Part shown: positions 7,337-15,144 of the stretch, piece after piece
Numbering within the stretch: the first letter of the stretch is position 1
Layout: the number at the start of each line of letters is the position of its first letter
DNA from: Agromyces sp. Soil535
GTDB lineage: Bacteria > Actinomycetota > Actinomycetes > Actinomycetales > Microbacteriaceae
Length of the DNA: 64,000 bases
Direction of reading: 5' to 3'
NCBI RefSeq assembly: GCF_001428255.1
Contig: NZ_LMRW01000024.1
Span: forward strand, 59,691-123,690
Made by a program: the position numbers and the translations under genes
Notes under the pieces: generated by a model
Seen by the model: the letters and a program-made list of their open reading frames with translations, nothing else
Told to the model about the DNA's origin: nothing
The model's database searches: none

Positions 7337-8095
7337 TCAATCCGGCAGACGCCGCCCGCGCCGCACCACGATCGGCGATCCGGTCGCGACGAACGCAGAC
7401 GTCGGCGGCGCGGCGAGCACCTCGCCGAACGCGGGCCCGTAGAGTGACGCCAGATCCCCCTCGACGAGACGGTCACCGACCGGATGCACCCGCCAGCGCG
7501 GATGCTCCACCTCGTACTCCACCGTGCCTCCGTCGCGCTGCGCGGCGTACCCCCAGTAGTGCTCGGTGATGAACTCCTCCTCGGAGCCCTCGACGATCTC
7601 CCTTGCCGGGCCGCTCACGACGCACCGCATGAGGAACGGCCCGCCCTCGGCAGTCCAGCGGTACTCGACGACGCCGCCCGTCGGGATCGCCCCGTCGACG
7701 ACGTCGACCCGGTGCTCCATCGGCACGGCGACGTAGCGTTCCTGGTAGAGCGCCCGGGCGGCCGCGGCGATGGCCCACCGGGGCACGAGCTCCTTCACGA
7801 ACACGACGCCGCGGCGAACGCCGTCGTTCGCGACGCGCCGCACGTAGAAGCGCAGGTTCACCTCCTCGAAATGCCGGTGGAACGGCACAGGCACGCCGTG
7901 CACCCGCGTGTCCCGGAACATGAAGCCGACGAGGCTCACCTGGGGCGTGCCGGCGTGGGCATCGAGTTCGGTGCCGCTCGGCACCAGCGGCTCGAGCAGC
8001 TCGGCCGGGCAGGCGAAGTTGAGCATGGCCAGGTCGGTCCACCCGCCGGTGAGGAACCGGCCGGGCCGATCCGTCGCGCGCCCGTGGTCGTGCAC
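7337..8095 (-). CDS. DUF2071 (YqjF-like) family protein
   Basis: A 252-residue protein with the DUF2071 pattern: WTDLAMLNFACPAELLEPLVPSGTELD at the start, VSLVGFMFRDTRVHGVPVPFHRHFEEVNLRFYVRR in the middle, then EFITEHYWGYAAQRDGGTVEYEVEHPRWRVH. The fold is related to acetoacetate decarboxylase, but no catalytic lysine is evident and no activity is assigned to the family. It faces the TM2 gene with a short divergent gap. Confidence 0.85.
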   Translation of the reverse strand: MHDHGRATDRPGRFLTGGWTDLAMLNFACPAELLEPLVPSGTELDAHAGTPQVSLVGFMFRDTRVHGVPVPFHRHFEEVNLRFYVRRVANDGVRRGVVFVKELVPRWAIAAAARALYQERYVAVPMEHRVDVVDGAIPTGGVVEYRWTAEGGPFLMRCVVSGPAREIVEGSEEEFITEHYWGYAAQRDGGTVEYEVEHPRWRVHPVGDRLVEGDLASLYGPAFGEVLAAPPTSAFVATGSPIVVRRGRRLPD

Positions 8096-8176
8096 CTGCT
8101 CACGCTAGCGCGGGACCTTCGACCCTCGCCGCCTTCGGATGCCGCGTGCAGAGTGTAGGCGTCGAAGGAGGTCGTC

Positions 8177-8584
8177 ATGTCCACGTATCCACCCGCCGCA
8201 CCGAACGCCGGACCCCCGGTCCCGTCCCCGCCGAGCGTGCCGCCCGAGCGATCGTTCATCGCGACCTGGATGTTCTCGTTGCTGCTCGGCTTCTTCGGGG
8301 TCGACCGGTTCTATCTCGGAAAGGTCGGCACCGGCATCGTGAAGCTGCTGACCTTCGGCGGACTCGGGATCTGGTGGCTCATCGACCTGATCCTCACGCT
8401 TGCGGGCTTGCAGCGTGACAAGGAGGGGCGCCTGCTCCCGGACTTCGAGCAGTACCGGATGATCGCGTGGATCATCACGGCCGCCGCCTTCGGGCTCTGG
8501 ATCCTCACGGCGGCGATCTCGCGCGTCTACGTCTACGTGCCCCAGCAGTTCGGCCCGATGCTGCCGTGGTGGCAGGGGCAGTGA
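8177..8584 (+). CDS. TM2 domain-containing membrane protein
   Basis: A 135-residue protein with a Pro-rich N-terminal tail (residues 1-25), then the TM2 domain: ATWMFSLLLGFFGVDRFYLGKVGTGIVKLLTFGGLGIWWLIDLIL, with the characteristic G-x-D-R-F-Y-L-G turn between two helices. A third hydrophobic helix (IAWIITAAAFGLWILTAAI) follows an LLPDFEQYR loop. GAAGGAGG lies just upstream of the ATG. TM2 proteins are small membrane proteins without a settled role in bacteria. Confidence 0.92.
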   Translation: MSTYPPAAPNAGPPVPSPPSVPPERSFIATWMFSLLLGFFGVDRFYLGKVGTGIVKLLTFGGLGIWWLIDLILTLAGLQRDKEGRLLPDFEQYRMIAWIITAAAFGLWILTAAISRVYVYVPQQFGPMLPWWQGQ

Positions 8585-8600
8585 TCGACTGGCTGCGCTC

Positions 8601-9356
8601 TCAGACCGCGGTGTAGCCCCCATCGACGAGGTGGTAGCTGCCGGTGATGAAGCTCGCCGCATCGCTCGCGAGGAACGCCACGAGCGCCGCGACCTCCTCG
8701 GACTCGCCGAGCCGTCCGATCGGGTGCTTGCCGGCGAGGAACTGCATGGCGGCCTCATCGAGGTTCGCGTCGAGCAGCGGCGTCTTGATGAAGCCGGGGC
8801 CGACCGAGTTCACGCGAACCCCCTGGTCGGCGTACTCGATCGCCGCGTTCTTCGTGAGACCGACCAGGCCGTGCTTCGCGCTCACGTACGCGGCCGAGTT
8901 CGCGAACCCGACGCTGCCGAGGATCGACGCGACGTTCACGACCGCACCACCCCCGTTCGCGGCGATCGCGGGCAATTGCGCCTTGAGGTTGTGGAAGATC
9001 GAGCTCAGGTTGACGCCGATGACCGTGTCCCAGCTGTCGTCGGGGTAGTCGCCGATGAGCGCGGACGCACCGCCGATGCCGGCGTTGTTCACCGCGATCC
9101 TCAGCGGCGCGAGCGCGTTCGCCTGGTCGATGGACGACGCGATCCACGCGGCATCCGTGACGTCGCCGACGGATGCCTCGGCGGTGTCGCCGGCCGCCAG
9201 GATCTCGGCGACGACGGCCTCGGCGTGCCCGGCGTCGAGGTCGTTCACGATGACGGATGCCCCGTTCGCAGCCAGCAGCCGGGCGATCGCGCGGCCGATG
9301 CCGCTGCCCGCCCCCGTGACGATCGCCGAGCGTCCTCCCACGTCGTAGGTGGCCAT
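8601..9356 (-). CDS. short-chain dehydrogenase, 3-oxoacyl-ACP reductase-like
   Basis: A 251-residue classical SDR. TGAGSGIG at residues 14-21 binds the cofactor, NNAG near residue 92 stabilises the sheet, and YVSAK near residue 158 carries catalytic Tyr and Lys. The C-terminus GSYHLVDGGYTAV is typical of FabG-like enzymes and sugar/alcohol dehydrogenases. DLDAG at the end of the second strand suggests preference for NAD over NADP. The ATG at 9356 has a GGAG site. The gene ends convergently on TM2; no operon partner hints at the substrate. Confidence 0.93.
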   Translation of the reverse strand: MATYDVGGRSAIVTGAGSGIGRAIARLLAANGASVIVNDLDAGHAEAVVAEILAAGDTAEASVGDVTDAAWIASSIDQANALAPLRIAVNNAGIGGASALIGDYPDDSWDTVIGVNLSSIFHNLKAQLPAIAANGGGAVVNVASILGSVGFANSAAYVSAKHGLVGLTKNAAIEYADQGVRVNSVGPGFIKTPLLDANLDEAAMQFLAGKHPIGRLGESEEVAALVAFLASDAASFITGSYHLVDGGYTAV

Positions 9357-9514
9357 GGCTCCGTTCCTCCCCGGGCGGGCACGGAGCCGGGAACCCCTCT
9401 CGGGCGGCCCATCCGGGACCAGCCTACGGACGGCGTCTGGGAGCGCGGTCAGGGGTTGACGAACGTGAGGGAGTACGGTTCGCGCCGCGGTGGGAGGCTG
9501 GGATCGGCGACCGG

Positions 9515-9886
9515 TCAGCTCGTCGCGGCATCCGGATCGCCGAACCGTGCGACCAGCGACAACGCGATCTCACGGTGGCGGAGCAGGAAGGCGCGCTCGT
9601 CGAGCTTCTTGTGTCGCAGCCACGAGGTGACCTCGTCGTTGCACTTGCTCGCGTTGCACGAGCCGCACGCGGGCACGACGTTCTCGAGCGTGTAGCGCCC
9701 GCCGCGCGAGATCGGCAGCACGCAGTCGCGCTGGAGGGCGCGATCGGCGGCGCCGCAGTAGGCGCAGCCGCTCCAGGCGTCGGTGAGCGCGGTCCACTGC
9801 TCGTCTGTGAGGTCGTGCGTGACCCGCGCCATGCGGCGCTTGCGCCGTCGCGCGTACACGGCCGTGCGGGTTCGACTGACCGCCAT
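9515..9886 (-). CDS. HNH endonuclease-like protein with altered first motif residue
   Basis: A 123-residue protein. CAYCG and CGSCN are the two zinc-binding knuckles. Between them lies DCVLPISRGGRYTLENVVPAC, which aligns with the HNH core (usually D-H-V-x-P-x-S-x-G-G, then N-x-x-x-x-C). The Asn is present, but the catalytic His after Asp is Cys here. The start of the protein is Arg-rich (ARRRKRRMARV), consistent with DNA binding. It may be an inactive HNH protein or use another residue. Confidence is high for the fold and low for nuclease activity. Confidence 0.78.
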   Translation of the reverse strand: MAVSRTRTAVYARRRKRRMARVTHDLTDEQWTALTDAWSGCAYCGAADRALQRDCVLPISRGGRYTLENVVPACGSCNASKCNDEVTSWLRHKKLDERAFLLRHREIALSLVARFGDPDAATS

Positions 9887-9950
9887 GGCGCCAGACTAGA
9901 CGGCGTCCGCGCGGGAGTCCGGCCGCCCGGCCGGTGACGACCCGACCGGC

Positions 9951-11795
9951 TCAGAGCCGCGGCGTGCGCGGCGGCTCCGTGCGACGCGCACCGGTCGCCT
10001 CGAATGCCGCGCCGAGGGCGAGCAGGGCCGTGTCGTCGTAGGCGCGTCCGGCGAACGTGAGGCCCACCGGCATCCGGATGTCGCTCATCAACCCCATCGG
10101 CACCGTGACGGTGGGGATGCCGAGGTGCCGCGGCACGAGGTTGCCGTTCGCGACCCACACGCCATTGCGCCAGCCGAGGTCGGCGGATGCTGCGTTCACG
10201 TCCATGTCGGCGGGGCCGACGTCGGCGACCGCGGGGAATACGACGGCGTCGAGCCCGAGGTCGTCCATCCATTGCTCGAGGTCGATGCGGCGGGTCTCCT
10301 CGAGCCCGCGCAAGCCGCCCTCGAGGCCGGGGATGTCGGTGACGGATGCCACGGGGTGCTCCCGCACGTGCGCCGGGTACTCGGCGATGTCGTCGTCGAA
10401 CCCGGTGTAGTGGTCGGGTAGGGCGCCCTCGGGCGGCGGGAAGATGCGCGAGCCGTCGACGTCGGCCAGCGAGTGCAGGGCCGGGTCGCCGTTCGCGTCG
10501 AGGAAGTCGTTCCACGACCACGCCGACAGGTCGACGATCTCGCGGTGCAGGTACTCGGGGCTCACGAGCCCGCGGGTCGCGATGGTCGGTGCGCCCGGGC
10601 GGTCGCCTTCGTAGTTCGTGACGACCGGGAAGTCGACCTCGACCACCTCGGCGCCGGCCGCCTCGAGGTCCCGGCGCGCCGCCGCCCACAGGTCGATGAC
10701 CGACGGACGGGTGTCGATGCGCTGCCCGGTGGGTCCGCCGATGCCCGGCGTGCGGCCGGGCTCGGCCGTGCCGGCCTCGGGGTCGTCGTTCACGTACATG
10801 CGCGGGACACCGACGCGAGTGCCGGCAAGCGCGGCTCGGGCGGCGGCGGCATCCGTCGGGCGCAGTGCCGGGTAGGCGGCGGGCCGCAGGTCGGACGCCT
10901 TCGGGATCTCCACCCACGGCTGCACCCGCCAGAAGTCGCCGCGGGTCTCGGCGTCGTCGGCGACGATGACGTCGAGCACCTCGAGCAGGTCGGCCATCGT
11001 GCGGGTGTGCGGCACGACGACGTCCATCGTGGGCACGAGCGGCCAGTTGCCGCGCACCGAGATGACACCCCTCGAGGGGGTGTACGCGCAGAGCGCGTTG
11101 TTCGACGCGGGCGCGCGGCCCGACGACCAGGTCTCCTCGCCGAGTCCGAACGCGGCGAACGATGCCGCTGTCGCGGTGCCCGAGCCGTTCGACGAGCCCG
11201 AGCCGAACGCGGCCGTGAGGTAGTCGGCGTTGTACGGGCTCTCGGCGCGGCCGTAGACGCCGCGCTGCATGCCGCCGTTCGCCATGGGCGGCATGTTCGT
11301 GAGGCCGATGAGCACGGCGCCCGCGGCGCGCAGCCGCTCGATCGTGAACGCGTCGCGCTGGGCGACCAGCTGCTCGAACACGGGACTCCCGGCCGCCGCC
11401 GTGAGCCCGCGAGCGAGGTAACTGTCCTTGGCGGTGTACGGGATGCCGTCGAGCGGGCCGAACGTCTCCCCGCGGGCTCGCCGCTCGTCAGATGCGCGCG
11501 CGTCGGCGAGCGCCTCGGGGTTCATGACGACGAGCGCGTTGAGCGCGGTCGGCGTGCCCGGGCGGTCGTACGCCTCGATGCGGTCGAGGTAGGCGCGCGT
11601 GAGCTCCTCGCTCGTGACGCGACCCTCCTCGAGCGCGGCGCGCAGGTCCGCGATGGACGCCTCGACCACGTCGAAGCGTTCTGCGGGTTGAGAAGGGCGC
11701 GCAGCGCCCGTCTCGAAACCCGCTGAGGCGGCGGCCGGGTTTCGAGACGCGGTGCCTTCGGCCCCGCTCCTCAACCCGCGGAGATTGCGGCTCAT
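9951..11795 (-). CDS. amidase signature family enzyme, third gene of a coupled operon
   Basis: A 614-residue amidase. From about residue 42 it has the amidase signature fold: SIADLRAALEEGRVTSEELTRAYLDRI, then PLDGIPYTAKDSY with the catalytic Lys, a GSGSSNGSGTATAAS loop with the cis-Ser, and EETWSSGRAPASNNA with the probable nucleophile Ser. The first 40 residues are encoded by a palindromic repeat and are not family sequence. Its ATG overlaps the stop of the agmatine deiminase gene as ATGA. Beside that enzyme it could hydrolyse the carbamoyl or amide product, but that is inferred from context only. Confidence 0.88.
   Translation of the reverse strand: MSRNLRGLRSGAEGTASRNPAAASAGFETGAARPSQPAERFDVVEASIADLRAALEEGRVTSEELTRAYLDRIEAYDRPGTPTALNALVVMNPEALADARASDERRARGETFGPLDGIPYTAKDSYLARGLTAAAGSPVFEQLVAQRDAFTIERLRAAGAVLIGLTNMPPMANGGMQRGVYGRAESPYNADYLTAAFGSGSSNGSGTATAASFAAFGLGEETWSSGRAPASNNALCAYTPSRGVISVRGNWPLVPTMDVVVPHTRTMADLLEVLDVIVADDAETRGDFWRVQPWVEIPKASDLRPAAYPALRPTDAAAARAALAGTRVGVPRMYVNDDPEAGTAEPGRTPGIGGPTGQRIDTRPSVIDLWAAARRDLEAAGAEVVEVDFPVVTNYEGDRPGAPTIATRGLVSPEYLHREIVDLSAWSWNDFLDANGDPALHSLADVDGSRIFPPPEGALPDHYTGFDDDIAEYPAHVREHPVASVTDIPGLEGGLRGLEETRRIDLEQWMDDLGLDAVVFPAVADVGPADMDVNAASADLGWRNGVWVANGNLVPRHLGIPTVTVPMGLMSDIRMPVGLTFAGRAYDDTALLALGAAFEATGARRTEPPRTPRL
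11683..11780. repeat. nested palindromic (REP-like) element inside the amidase 5' end
   Basis: An outer inverted pair (GCGGGTTGAG at 11683-11692 and CTCAACCCGCG at 11770-11780) encloses an inner pair (GTCTCGAAACCC at 11710-11721 and GGGTTTCGAGAC at 11737-11748). The same nested design occurs at 29525-29691 in an intergenic place. Here the element is in frame and makes up most of the first 37 codons of the amidase, which lack family similarity. It may have inserted after the ancestral start and been retained as an N-terminal extension. Confidence 0.85.
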
Positions 11796-12832
11796 CGTGC
11801 CGCCTCCGGCTTCGGCTGCTGCTGCGTGATGCAGTGGATGCCGCCGCCACGGGCGAGGATCGGCCGCGCGTCGACGGTCACCACGCGGCGGCCGGGGTAC
11901 GCCTCCCCGAGGATCGAAGCGGCGCGCGCGTCGGCCTCCGGCTCGCCGTAGCCGCACGCGATGACACCGCCGTTCACCACGAGGTGGTTCACGTAGCTCC
12001 AATCGACGAAGCCCTCGTCGTCGCGCAGGGTGTCGGGCGCGGGCAGCTCGATGACCTCGAAGCGGCGGCCCGCGGCATCCGTCTGCGTCTCGAGGAAGGC
12101 GCGCAGGTCGCGCGACACCTCGAAGTCGGGGTGCACTTCGTCGCGCTGCGTGTGCAGCAGGATGCGGCCCGGCGACGGGATCGTCGCGACCATGTCGACG
12201 TGGCCTCGCGTGCCGAAGTCCTCGTAGTCGCGGGTGAGGCCGCGGGGCAGCCACACGGTGTGCGTGGTGCCGATGGTGCGGGCGAACTCGTCCTCGATGC
12301 GGCGGGTGTCGGCGTAGGGGTTGCGGCCCGGGTCGAGCTGCACGGTGAGGGTCGCCAGCACGGTGCCCTCGCCGTCGACGTGGATCGCGCCGCCCTCGTT
12401 CACGAGCACGGAGCTGACGAGCTCGGCGCCGGCGCGATCGGCGACGATCCGGGCGATCTCGCGGTCGTGCTGCCAGCTCGCCCACTTGGGAGCACCCCAC
12501 CCGTTGAACACCCAGTCGACCGCGCCGAGCACGCCGGGCCGCTCGTCGTCGACCACGAAGGTGGGCCCGAAGTCGCGCATCCAGAAGTCGTCGAGCGGCG
12601 CCTCGACCTGCTCGATGTCGGCCGACAGCATGCGCCGGGCGCGGTCGCGCTCCGACGGGTCGAGCACCATGGTGACCGGCTCGAACTCGGCCACGGCGTG
12701 CGCGACGGCAGTCCATGCCTCGTAGGCCTCCTCGGCCGACGCGGGGTCGTCGCCGAGCGTGAGGTTCGGCCGCGGGAACGCCATCCAGGTGCGCTCGTGC
12801 GTGGCGGTCTCGGCGGGCATGCGCCAGGTCAT
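11792..12832 (-). CDS. agmatine deiminase family protein (peptidyl-arginine deiminase type)
   Basis: A 346-residue protein of normal length for agmatine deiminases. Seen in order: PAETATHERTWMAFP, DDFWMRDFGPTFVVDD, NEGGAIHVDGEGTVL, DFGTRGHVDMVATIPSPG (catalytic His), and the C-terminal ARGGGIHCITQQ with the nucleophile Cys at residue 334. Agmatine deiminase makes N-carbamoylputrescine and ammonia; paralogues act on other guanidines. Both ends overlap neighbours by ATGA junctions, so it is translationally coupled to the permease before it and the amidase after it. Confidence 0.92.
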   Translation of the reverse strand: MTWRMPAETATHERTWMAFPRPNLTLGDDPASAEEAYEAWTAVAHAVAEFEPVTMVLDPSERDRARRMLSADIEQVEAPLDDFWMRDFGPTFVVDDERPGVLGAVDWVFNGWGAPKWASWQHDREIARIVADRAGAELVSSVLVNEGGAIHVDGEGTVLATLTVQLDPGRNPYADTRRIEDEFARTIGTTHTVWLPRGLTRDYEDFGTRGHVDMVATIPSPGRILLHTQRDEVHPDFEVSRDLRAFLETQTDAAGRRFEVIELPAPDTLRDDEGFVDWSYVNHLVVNGGVIACGYGEPEADARAASILGEAYPGRRVVTVDARPILARGGGIHCITQQQPKPEAAR

Positions 12833-14358
12833 GCGGGCACCTCCGTGGTCGCGGGGTCGGATGCCGCGGCATCCGCTGCTTCGATATGGTCTCGCATCGG
12901 CGCGGCCGGCCGCAGCATCCGGTCGCGGTACGGCGAGGTCGTGAGCCAGAGGACGGCGTAGAGCGCACCGGCGAGGAACGGCCCGGCGACGGCTGAGAGG
13001 TCGGCGCCGCCGAGCGCGGCCGCGATGGGGCCGACGTAGAGCGTCGTGTTGGCCATCAGCACCGAGAGCGTGGTGCCGACCACCATCGTGATCACGCCGG
13101 GCCAGAACACGCCGCCGCGGTACCAGAACGGGCCGCCGCGGCGCTCGTCGCTGAGCGCGACGCCGTCGTAGCGGTTGCGGCGCAGGAGGATGTCGACCGC
13201 GTAGATCGCGACGAGCGGGCCGAGCACGGTGACGCTGAGCTCGAGCGCGGCGTTCAGCGTGTCGAGGAAGCTCGGCGCGAGGTACACGAACCAGCCGGCG
13301 GCGAGGGTCGCGAGCACGCCCGTGATGACCACCGTCGCGGCACGGGAGACCCGGATGCCGAGGCCCTGCGCGTAGAGGCCGGTCGAGTAGGCGACGAGCA
13401 CGTTGTTCGTGATGCTGCCGAGCACGACGATCGCGAGGAAGATCGGCGTGAACCATCCGGGGACGATCTCGCCGATGGTCAGCTGCGGGTCGGTCATGTC
13501 GATGGCGGTGGCGGCGACCACGCCGAGCGAGCCGATGAGCACCGCGGGGATGAAGCCGCCGAGCGCGGTCCACCAGGCGACCGCGCGCTTCGGGGTGTCG
13601 GCGGGCAGGTACCGGGCGTAGTCGGCGCCGGTGCCCCAGGAGAGCGGGCCCGAGGCGACGATCGCGTAGCCGAGCAGCACCATGGCCCAGTGGTCGCCCT
13701 CGGGAAGCGGCGCCGGCTGGTACGAGAAGTCGGCCGCCTGGAACACGAAGACCGCGAGCACGATGAACGCGACTGCGAGTGCGGCGGAGAAGAACGGCGA
13801 GAGCTTCGTGATGGTCGCGTGCCCGTACACGCTCAGCACGAAGCTGAGCCCGGCGACCACCACGAGCACGACCCAGCCGAGGCCGCCCGACACGTCGATG
13901 CCGATGAGGCCGAGCAGGGCGTTCGCCGCGAGGGTCGCGACGGCGATGTTGATGATCTCGTAGAACAGGCCGATCGCGACACCGAGCCCGCCGCCGAAGA
14001 CGCGGTTGCCGCGGATGCCGAACATCGCCCGCATCACGGTGACGCTCGGGGTGCCCGACGCGGGTCCGCTGACCGCGAGCCAGCCGACGGCGGCCCACCA
14101 CAGGTTGCCGACCACGGTGATCGCGAGCGCCTCCCAGATCGAGAGCCCGAGCAGCACGAGCACGCCGCCGAGCACGAAGTAGAGGTAGACGACGTTCGCG
14201 CTCATCCAGACCCAGAACAGCTCGCGGGGGCGGCCGTGGCGCTCGGCGTCGGGGATGACGTCGACGCCGTGGGTCTCGATGCGGCCGGCGCGGTCGGATG
14301 CCGCGACGGGCGTGGGCGGCGACGCTGCCGCTCCGGGGGTGGGGGTGTGGTTGCTCAT
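12829..14358 (-). CDS. NCS1-family cytosine/purine-type permease
   Basis: A 509-residue polytopic membrane protein with about 12 helices. The N-terminal RIETHGVDVIPDAERHGRPRELFWVWMSANVVYLYFVLGG is the standard entry of cytosine permease-like NCS1 transporters, and GSITNNVLVAYSTGLYAQGLGI is the conserved central motif. The ATG at 14358 is chosen because family similarity begins soon after it. It leads the operon with the deiminase and amidase, so it probably imports their substrate. A 20-bp palindrome 66 bp upstream is the likely control site. Confidence 0.9.
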   Translation of the reverse strand: MSNHTPTPGAAASPPTPVAASDRAGRIETHGVDVIPDAERHGRPRELFWVWMSANVVYLYFVLGGVLVLLGLSIWEALAITVVGNLWWAAVGWLAVSGPASGTPSVTVMRAMFGIRGNRVFGGGLGVAIGLFYEIINIAVATLAANALLGLIGIDVSGGLGWVVLVVVAGLSFVLSVYGHATITKLSPFFSAALAVAFIVLAVFVFQAADFSYQPAPLPEGDHWAMVLLGYAIVASGPLSWGTGADYARYLPADTPKRAVAWWTALGGFIPAVLIGSLGVVAATAIDMTDPQLTIGEIVPGWFTPIFLAIVVLGSITNNVLVAYSTGLYAQGLGIRVSRAATVVITGVLATLAAGWFVYLAPSFLDTLNAALELSVTVLGPLVAIYAVDILLRRNRYDGVALSDERRGGPFWYRGGVFWPGVITMVVGTTLSVLMANTTLYVGPIAAALGGADLSAVAGPFLAGALYAVLWLTTSPYRDRMLRPAAPMRDHIEAADAAASDPATTEVPA

Positions 14359-14423
14359 CGTTGAGGACTCTCCGGTTCGATCACTCGACGCGATCTCTGG
14401 ACACGGCCGAGGACTCGACCTAC

Positions 14424-14443
14424 TATTGATCACACGATCAATA
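14424..14443. promoter_or_regulatory. palindromic operator between permease operon and TetR gene
   Basis: TATTGATC, then ACAC, then GATCAATA: perfect 8-bp arms around a 4-bp centre. It lies midway in the 118-bp gap between the divergent permease operon and the TetR gene. Its shape (TTGA-type half-sites) recalls operators of RutR/BetI-like TetR regulators, which often govern nitrogen-compound catabolism. Confidence 0.75.
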
Positions 14444-14476
14444 AGATGCAGCGACGCTACCTACACCGAGGTCACG

Positions 14477-15103
14477 ATGTCAAGACCCCCACGCAAGAAG
14501 GCCGCCCGCAAGTCGCCGGCCGAGCGCGCCGCCGAGATCGTGGATGCCGCGCGCGCGGTCGCCCTCGAGCAGGGGCTCTACGCCGTGACCCTGCGCAGCA
14601 TCGCCGCGCGCATCGACGTGGCACCCGCGCTCGTGGCGCACTACGAGCCCAACATGGACGCGCTCGTCGCGAGCACCTTCGGCACGATCGTCTCGGCCGA
14701 GCTCGCGGAGGTCGGCGAGCTGGTCGGCGCGCTGCCGACGCCGCGCGAGCGGCTCGCGCTGCTCCTCGAGACGCTGCTCGACGGCACCCGCGACGACGTC
14801 ACCGTGGTCTGGGTCGAGGCGTGGGCCCTCGGCCGCCGAAACGAGGTGCTCGCCGCGACCGTGCGCGACGAGATGGACGACTGGCGGGCCTACGTGCAGG
14901 GCATCGTCGAGGCCGGCGTCGCGGCCGGGGAGTTCGAGACCGACGACGCGGCATCCGTGGCCTGGCAGCTGCTCGGCATGATCGACGGCCTCAACGCGCA
15001 CGCGCTCGTGCGCTGGGAGGACGCCACCGACCGCGGCTCCCGCATCGGCCACGCCGTCGAGGGCATGCTCGGGCTCGGTCGCGGAGCCCTCGCCGCGCGG
15101 TGA
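14477..15103 (+). CDS. TetR-family regulator of the permease/deiminase/amidase operon
   Basis: A 208-residue TetR protein. The N-terminus is basic (SRPPRKKAARKSPAERAAEIVDAA), followed by the helix-turn-helix YAVTLRSIAARIDVAPALVAHYEPNMDALVA. The C-terminal domain (VVWVEAWALGRRNEVLAATVRDEMDDW, then GEFETDDAASVAWQLLGMIDGL) matches the BetI/RutR-type ligand domain. It is transcribed away from the operon, with the 20-bp palindrome between them, so repression of both directions is likely. The inducer may be the imported substrate. Confidence 0.92.
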   Translation: MSRPPRKKAARKSPAERAAEIVDAARAVALEQGLYAVTLRSIAARIDVAPALVAHYEPNMDALVASTFGTIVSAELAEVGELVGALPTPRERLALLLETLLDGTRDDVTVVWVEAWALGRRNEVLAATVRDEMDDWRAYVQGIVEAGVAAGEFETDDAASVAWQLLGMIDGLNAHALVRWEDATDRGSRIGHAVEGMLGLGRGALAAR

Positions 15104-15144
15104 CCCGACCGTCCGGTGACGGCGGGTGATGGCAGGCTGCGAGC

